From contig JACPKK010000011.1 of assembly GCA_016187105.1 (NCBI GenBank), forward strand, positions 1-18,568: DNA of 18,568 nt. Reading direction: 5' to 3'. Made by a program: the position numbers and the translations under genes. This document shows, in pieces, positions 14,758-18,568 of this stretch. This DNA is from Candidatus Curtissbacteria bacterium. Lineage in GTDB: Bacteria; Patescibacteriota; Microgenomatia; Curtissbacterales; GWA2-41-24. The stretch's first letter is position 1. Every line of letters begins with the position of its first letter. The notes under the pieces were generated by a model. It saw only the letters and a list, made by a program, of their open reading frames with translations, had not been told where the DNA came from and searched no databases.

Positions 14758-14807
14758 TACCAATTCACTAAATTGTCGAAGGCGAGGCTCGTCAAGGACG
14801 GCGGATA
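14731..14807. repeat. Nested palindromic element upstream of the transglutaminase gene
   Basis: GCCTTCGACAA (14737-14747) and TTGTCGAAGGC (14773-14783) form an 11-bp perfect inverted repeat. The outer ends TATCCCGCC (14731-14739) and GGCGGATA (14800-14807) are also inverted with one extra base. It resembles a small non-coding mobile palindrome (MITE- or REP-like). Confidence 0.6.
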
Positions 14808-14931
14808 TTTTTACTCTTGGATCAAGTTCTCGTTCCCTGTTATCCTGAATTAATACCTTGTCATCCCGAGCCCGTTTCGCGAGTTGTTTCTTGACCCGTC
14901 ATTCGCGGCTTATCTAGTATCATTTTCCCGA

Positions 14932-14952
14932 GGTGTGAAGCTATATCACACC
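14932..14952 (-). terminator. Hairpin just after uvrA, possible terminator
   Basis: GGTGTGA (14932-14938) pairs with TCACACC (14946-14952) around a 7-base loop, starting about 10 bases after the uvrA stop. No U run follows on the minus strand, so intrinsic termination is doubtful. An alternative hairpin CACAC/GTGTG overlaps it. Confidence 0.3.
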
Positions 14953-14961
14953 CGGTGTGGT

Positions 14962-17900
14962 TTAGCCTTGCACCTGCGGATTTTGCGAAAATTCACGGGC
15001 GAGGAATTGGCCCGTGTAAGACGATTTGACTTTGGCAACATCACGCGGCGTGCCAGTGGCGACTACTTGGCCGCCGGCGTCGCCGCCTTCGGGGCCAAGG
15101 TCAATTATCCAGTCGGTGTTTTTAATGACGTCGAGGTTGTGTTCGATGATGACAACCGTGTTGCCCTGGGCGACTAGACGCTTGAGGATTAAAAGCAGGC
15201 GCTCGATGTCGGCAAAATGGAGGCCGGTTGTCGGCTCATCGAGGATATACATGGTGCGGCCGGTGGCGCGCTTGGAAAGCTCGGTTGCGAGCTTGACACG
15301 CTGGGCTTCACCGCCGGAGAGGGTCGGGGCCGGCTGTCCCAGGCGGATATAACCCAGGCCGACATCGTAGATTGTTTCCAGCTTTTGTTTTATCTGGGGG
15401 ATGTTTTCGAAAAAGCTTAAAGCCTCCTCAACCGTCATATCCAAAACCTCGGAGATATTCTTGTTTTTGTAGTGAATCTCCAGAGCTTCTTCGTTGTAGC
15501 GCTTGCCGCGGCAGACTTCGCAGTCGACGTAGACATCGGGCAGAAACTGCATTTCGATTTTGACTTGGCCTTCACCTTCACAGGCCTCGCAGCGGCCGCC
15601 TTTGACGTTAAAGGAAAAACGGCCGGGTTTGTAGCCGCGGATTCTGGCATCGGTCGTCTGGCTAAACAGTTCGCGAATATGGGTAAAAGCGCCGGTGTAG
15701 GTGGCAGGGTTGGAGCGGGGAGTCCTGCCTATGGGCGATTGGTCAATGAGAATGACTTTATCCAGATTTTCGGCGCCTAATATATGCTTGTGCTTGCCCG
15801 CTTTTTGGCGGCTGCGGTAGATTTCGGTAGCAAGGGCATTGGCGAGAATGTCATGGATGAGCGTTGATTTGCCGGAACCGGAAACGCCGGTGACGCAAAT
15901 AAATTTGCCGAGAGGAAAAGTGACGTCGATTTGCTTGAGGTTGTGCTCACAGGCACCGATTATCGCAAGGGTCTGATTTTCGTCAATATGGTTCGGGCGA
16001 AGTCGAGAACTGCCTCTAAAAAAAGTTGGTTCTCCACTCACTCCGTTCGGTCGAACAATATCGGACTGCTTAATTTCAATCTTCTTTCTGCCTGAAAGAT
16101 ATTTGCCGGTAATGGACGAGCGGTTTTTGGCAATCTGGGCGGGTGTCCCCTGGGCGATAATTTTGCCGCCGTGCTCCCCTGCCGCCGGACCAAAATCCAA
16201 AACCTCGTCACTTGCCATCATCATATCGCGGTCATGCTCGACGACAATAACAGTGTTTTGGAGATCCCTTAGCCGTTTTAGGGTGGCAATCAGGCGCGCG
16301 TTGTCCCTTTGGTGCAAACCTATAGAAGGTTCGTCCAGGACGTAGAGGACGCCCGAGAGGCCGGAGCCGATTTGCGAGGCGAGGCGGATCCTTTGAGCTT
16401 CACCGCCGGCTAACGTGTTGGCGCTTCGGGAAATCGTTAAATAGTCCAAGCCGACGTCGACAAGAAACCGCACCCTGGCAATTAATTCTTTAAATATCGG
16501 ATTGGCAATAATTTTTTCGCGGCCGGTGAGTGTTTTTTCTTGAAAGGGGATTATCTTTAGCCAGCCGTTTAAATTGATGATCGAAAGATCCGAGATTTGA
16601 GCAATCGACTTTTTATCAATGGTGACCCCGAGGGCTTCGGGTTTGAGACGCGCCCCGCGGCAGGCGGAGCAGACGTCGATTTGCATGAACTTTTCGGCTT
16701 CGCGGCGGACGTAATCGGATTCGGTTTCATTGTACTTGCGTTCAAGATTTTCGATAACGCCTTCAAACTGGGTATCCCAGCTCGTGATTTTGCCGAAGCG
16801 GTTGGGGCCGGAGACGCTGTAAAACTGCTCATGATCGCCATATAAAATCAAGTCCTGGTGTTTTTTCGCTAGCTCGCCAACCGGTTTATTAATGTCGATG
16901 CCGTTTTCGCGGCAGACGGTTTCCAGAACCCGCCAAGCCCAGGAGTCGCTTTGAACGAGCCGAGCCCACGGCAGAATTGCGCCTTCGGCAACGGTTAGGT
17001 CTTTATTGAAGACGAGGTTTGGATCAACCTTGCGCAGGGTACCCAGCCCGCTGCAAAGGGGGCAAGCCCCATGAGGCGAGTTGAAAGAAAATGTGCGCGG
17101 TTCAATTTCCGGAAGCGAGATATTGTCGAGGGGGCAGGCGAATTTTTCGGAGAAGAGATGGTCTTTAAACTCTTTCGGATAGATGGGGATATCAAATGAT
17201 TTATCCAAAATTTGGGCAACGATTAGGTTCCCCTCCCCCAGTTTCAGCGCCAGCTCGACCGATTGGGCAAGGCGGCTTTTTTCAGCCGGCAGAACCAGGC
17301 GGTCGACAACGGCTTCGATTGTGTGTTTATTGGTTTTAATGAGGACGAAATCTTCTTCATTATCTTTAAGCTGACCGTCAACGCGACTGTAGGCGTAGCC
17401 TTTTTTAACAAGGTCGCGGAATAAGTCTTTGAACTCCCCTTTTCTGTCTTTGACAATGGGGGCAAGGATCATAGCTCTAGTTGGCTTACCGCTGGCAGCC
17501 CGCCTTTGGCGAGGCTCGCCTCCGGCGGCTGACTGCCGACTGCCATCTGCTAGCTTCTGGATTTCATCGGCGATTTGCTCTTTGGACCTGTGGGAAATTT
17601 CGCGGCCGCAAATTGGGCAATGCGGATGGCCGACTCTGGCAAAAAGTAATCTTAAATAATCGTAAATTTCGGTAACTGTTCCAACTGTTGACCTTGGATT
17701 ATGGGAAGTTGATTTTTGGTCAATAGAAATTGCCGGTGATAAGCCTTCAATGGAATCAACGTCCGGTTTATCCATAACGCCCAAAAATTGGCGGGCATAG
17801 GAAGCAAGTGACTCGACATAGCGGCGCTGGCCTTCGGCGTAGATGGTATCGAATGCCAAAGATGATTTGCCGGAGCCGGAAATGCCGGTAAAGACAACCA

Positions 17901-17979
17901 GTTTGTTTTTGGGAATTTCGACGCTGATATTCTTTAAGTTGTGTTCACGGGCACCTTTGATGATGAGTTTATCTTGCAT
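14962..17979 (-). CDS. uvrA: UvrABC excinuclease subunit A, with two in-frame palindrome-derived insertions
   Basis: Damage-recognition ATPase of nucleotide excision repair; it loads UvrB at lesions as a dimer. Both ABC modules are complete: Walker A GISGSGKSS (32-40) and GVSGSGKST (698-706), signatures LAGGEAQR (523-530) and LSGGEAQR in the second half, and the zinc-binding CxxC sets CPIC (121-124), CPLC (306-309), CSAC (437-440) and the CEAC/CEVC pair of the third module. At 1005 residues it is longer than the usual 930-950. Most of the excess is two insertions not expected in the family, about residues 147-169 and 641-665, which coincide with palindromic DNA at 17497-17530 and 15985-16062. 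Both lie between conserved blocks and keep the frame, so activity is probably retained. The start ATG at 17979 has no Shine-Dalgarno sequence. Confidence 0.95.
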   Translation of the reverse strand: MQDKLIIKGAREHNLKNISVEIPKNKLVVFTGISGSGKSSLAFDTIYAEGQRRYVESLASYARQFLGVMDKPDVDSIEGLSPAISIDQKSTSHNPRSTVGTVTEIYDYLRLLFARVGHPHCPICGREISHRSKEQIADEIQKLADGSRQSAAGGEPRQRRAASGKPTRAMILAPIVKDRKGEFKDLFRDLVKKGYAYSRVDGQLKDNEEDFVLIKTNKHTIEAVVDRLVLPAEKSRLAQSVELALKLGEGNLIVAQILDKSFDIPIYPKEFKDHLFSEKFACPLDNISLPEIEPRTFSFNSPHGACPLCSGLGTLRKVDPNLVFNKDLTVAEGAILPWARLVQSDSWAWRVLETVCRENGIDINKPVGELAKKHQDLILYGDHEQFYSVSGPNRFGKITSWDTQFEGVIENLERKYNETESDYVRREAEKFMQIDVCSACRGARLKPEALGVTIDKKSIAQISDLSIINLNGWLKIIPFQEKTLTGREKIIANPIFKELIARVRFLVDVGLDYLTISRSANTLAGGEAQRIRLASQIGSGLSGVLYVLDEPSIGLHQRDNARLIATLKRLRDLQNTVIVVEHDRDMMMASDEVLDFGPAAGEHGGKIIAQGTPAQIAKNRSSITGKYLSGRKKIEIKQSDIVRPNGVSGEPTFFRGSSRLRPNHIDENQTLAIIGACEHNLKQIDVTFPLGKFICVTGVSGSGKSTLIHDILANALATEIYRSRQKAGKHKHILGAENLDKVILIDQSPIGRTPRSNPATYTGAFTHIRELFSQTTDARIRGYKPGRFSFNVKGGRCEACEGEGQVKIEMQFLPDVYVDCEVCRGKRYNEEALEIHYKNKNISEVLDMTVEEALSFFENIPQIKQKLETIYDVGLGYIRLGQPAPTLSGGEAQRVKLATELSKRATGRTMYILDEPTTGLHFADIERLLLILKRLVAQGNTVVIIEHNLDVIKNTDWIIDLGPEGGDAGGQVVATGTPRDVAKVKSSYTGQFLAREFSQNPQVQG
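15985..16062. repeat. Palindromic element inside uvrA (second insertion)
   Basis: AATATGGTTCG (15985-15995) faces CGAACAATAT (16052-16061), inverted with one mismatch, and the inner arms GAGAAC and GTTCTC flank an A-rich centre. The block coincides with the residues of UvrA (about 641-665) that lack a counterpart in typical UvrA before the second ATPase module. Confidence 0.65.
17497..17530. repeat. Palindromic element inside uvrA (first insertion)
   Basis: AGCCCGCC (17497-17504) faces GGCGGCT (17524-17530), inverted with one extra base, with inner arms GGCGAG and CTCGCC. Flanking GGCAG and CTGCC extend the symmetry. It falls in the stretch encoding UvrA residues about 147-169, rich in Arg, Ala and Gly, which is not part of the usual protein. 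Confidence 0.65.
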
Positions 17980-18014
17980 AATATTGTTCGAGTTTATCGA
18001 GAACTTCTTTTTCT

Positions 18015-18104
18015 GTCATTGCGAGGAACACTTCGCTTCGCTCAGTGTAAACTCCGTGACGAAGCAATCTTTATTTGAGATTGCGTCGCTCCGCTCGCAA
18101 TGAC
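18015..18104. repeat. MITE-like palindromic repeat between uvrA and the last gene
   Basis: GTCATTGCGAG (18015-18025) and CTCGCAATGAC (18094-18104) are perfect 11-bp terminal inverted repeats of a 90-bp element. Inside, GAAGCAATCT and AGATTGCGTC form a second inverted pair. Elements with these ends are common as dispersed non-coding repeats in bacterial genomes. No coding capacity is seen. Confidence 0.75.
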
Positions 18105-18181
18105 GAAGCGAAAAGGAATCTATAATTTTAGCACCAAGTTCAATGGTGATTCAAGGGCTAGACGCGGTGAGAAGATAAACT

Positions 18182-18505
18182 TTAACGCCGAGATGTTAAC
18201 TTAGCTATTTTTGCTGCTGTAAGTTCAGCGTGGCCTTTGAGCCCATAATAAAGCGCCGCTCCGAGACTAGCAGAAACCATACTAATTCCCAAACCAGCTC
18301 CCGAACCAATTAAGGCGGCATCTTTAGGGGAAACAGAATCCCTGATGAGGTTTTCGCTAACAACCAATGTTAATACTAATACTCCCAATGAAAAACCTCC
18401 GGATGCTGCCAAGGCAGCGAAGGCCGCAATGCGGGCATGCCGCTCGCCGTTTTCAGCGGTTTTATCTATATCTTCTAGCATTCCCGGGTTTCGTTCTGCG
18501 TTCAT
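18182..18505 (-). CDS. Small two-helix membrane protein, hypothetical
   Basis: A 107-residue protein with an acidic soluble N-terminus (1-23), two probable membrane helices (about 26-50 and 63-87, the second rich in Gly, Ala and Ser) and a basic tail ending in TSRR. No family recognised. The ATG at 18505 is fixed by a perfect consensus promoter whose -10 ends 7 bases upstream, so the message is predicted to be leaderless and the gene well transcribed. It is the only gene on this side of the MITE-like repeat, and its stop lies about 77 bases from that repeat. Confidence 0.6.
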   Translation of the reverse strand: MNAERNPGMLEDIDKTAENGERHARIAAFAALAASGGFSLGVLVLTLVVSENLIRDSVSPKDAALIGSGAGLGISMVSASLGAALYYGLKGHAELTAAKIAKLTSRR

Positions 18506-18512
18506 AATCGTA

Positions 18513-18541
18513 ATTATAAACAGACACTAAGGCTTTGTCAA
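18513..18541 (-). promoter_or_regulatory. Perfect consensus sigma-70 promoter
   Basis: On the minus strand TTGACA (18536-18541), a 17-base spacer and TATAAT (18513-18518) match the consensus at all 12 positions. Seven bases separate the -10 from the ATG at 18505, so transcription should start at or next to the start codon. Confidence 0.8.
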
Positions 18542-18568
18542 CTATGGGCTGTTCTATTGCGCTTTTAC

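Noticed and set aside
15026..17660. Many 60-100 residue frames on the plus strand and in other minus frames across uvrA
   Set aside because: They are shadow frames of a GC-richer conserved gene. UvrA motifs explain the whole stretch.
1..18568. CRISPR array
   Set aside because: No set of regularly spaced direct repeats was seen. The repeats present are isolated palindromes or short heptamers.

Overview
The window looks like a piece of a small-genome bacterium of the Candidate Phyla Radiation (Patescibacteria). The grounds are a UvrC that ends before the usual C-terminal helix-hairpin-helix domain, tightly packed genes, many palindromic repeats (two of them inside uvrA), and genes whose promoters place transcription start at or next to the start codon. 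TGA ends several genes normally, so the UGA-recoded lineages (Absconditabacteria, Gracilibacteria) are unlikely. The phylum cannot be settled from the sequence alone.

Layout. Positions 1-1440 hold two tandem zinc metalloproteases of metzincin type, the first cut by the window edge. Positions 1441-2083 have no convincing protein gene. They contain hairpin-rich sequence read from an extended -10 promoter on the minus strand, plus a degenerate tRNA-like fold. Positions 2042-6397 are an AT-rich four-gene operon: a 70-residue protein, a GHKL (HSP90/MutL-type) ATPase, a protein with a TIR/nucleoside-deoxyribosyltransferase-like C-terminus, and a DUF5677-like helical protein. It has its own consensus promoter and resembles a defence (abortive-infection type) system. 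A 59-residue gene with an unusually strong Shine-Dalgarno sequence follows, then tRNA-Gly(TCC) on the minus strand with its 3' end facing the operon. This is the usual geometry of an island integrated next to a tRNA, but no integrase or repeated att site is visible.

Positions 6885-8416 (plus) encode a membrane protein and an alpha/beta hydrolase gene interrupted by an in-frame TAA. Positions 8421-17979 (minus) are housekeeping: yvcK, secG and an anchored oligopeptide-type solute-binding protein in one operon; a holin-like four-helix membrane protein; a membrane-anchored transglutaminase followed by uvrC; and uvrA. The last gene (18182-18505) is a small two-helix membrane protein under a perfect consensus promoter.

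The most interesting items are the ATPase/TIR-like/DUF5677 operon, the structured RNA region beside it, the two in-frame palindromic insertions in uvrA, and the recurrent leaderless promoter geometry.
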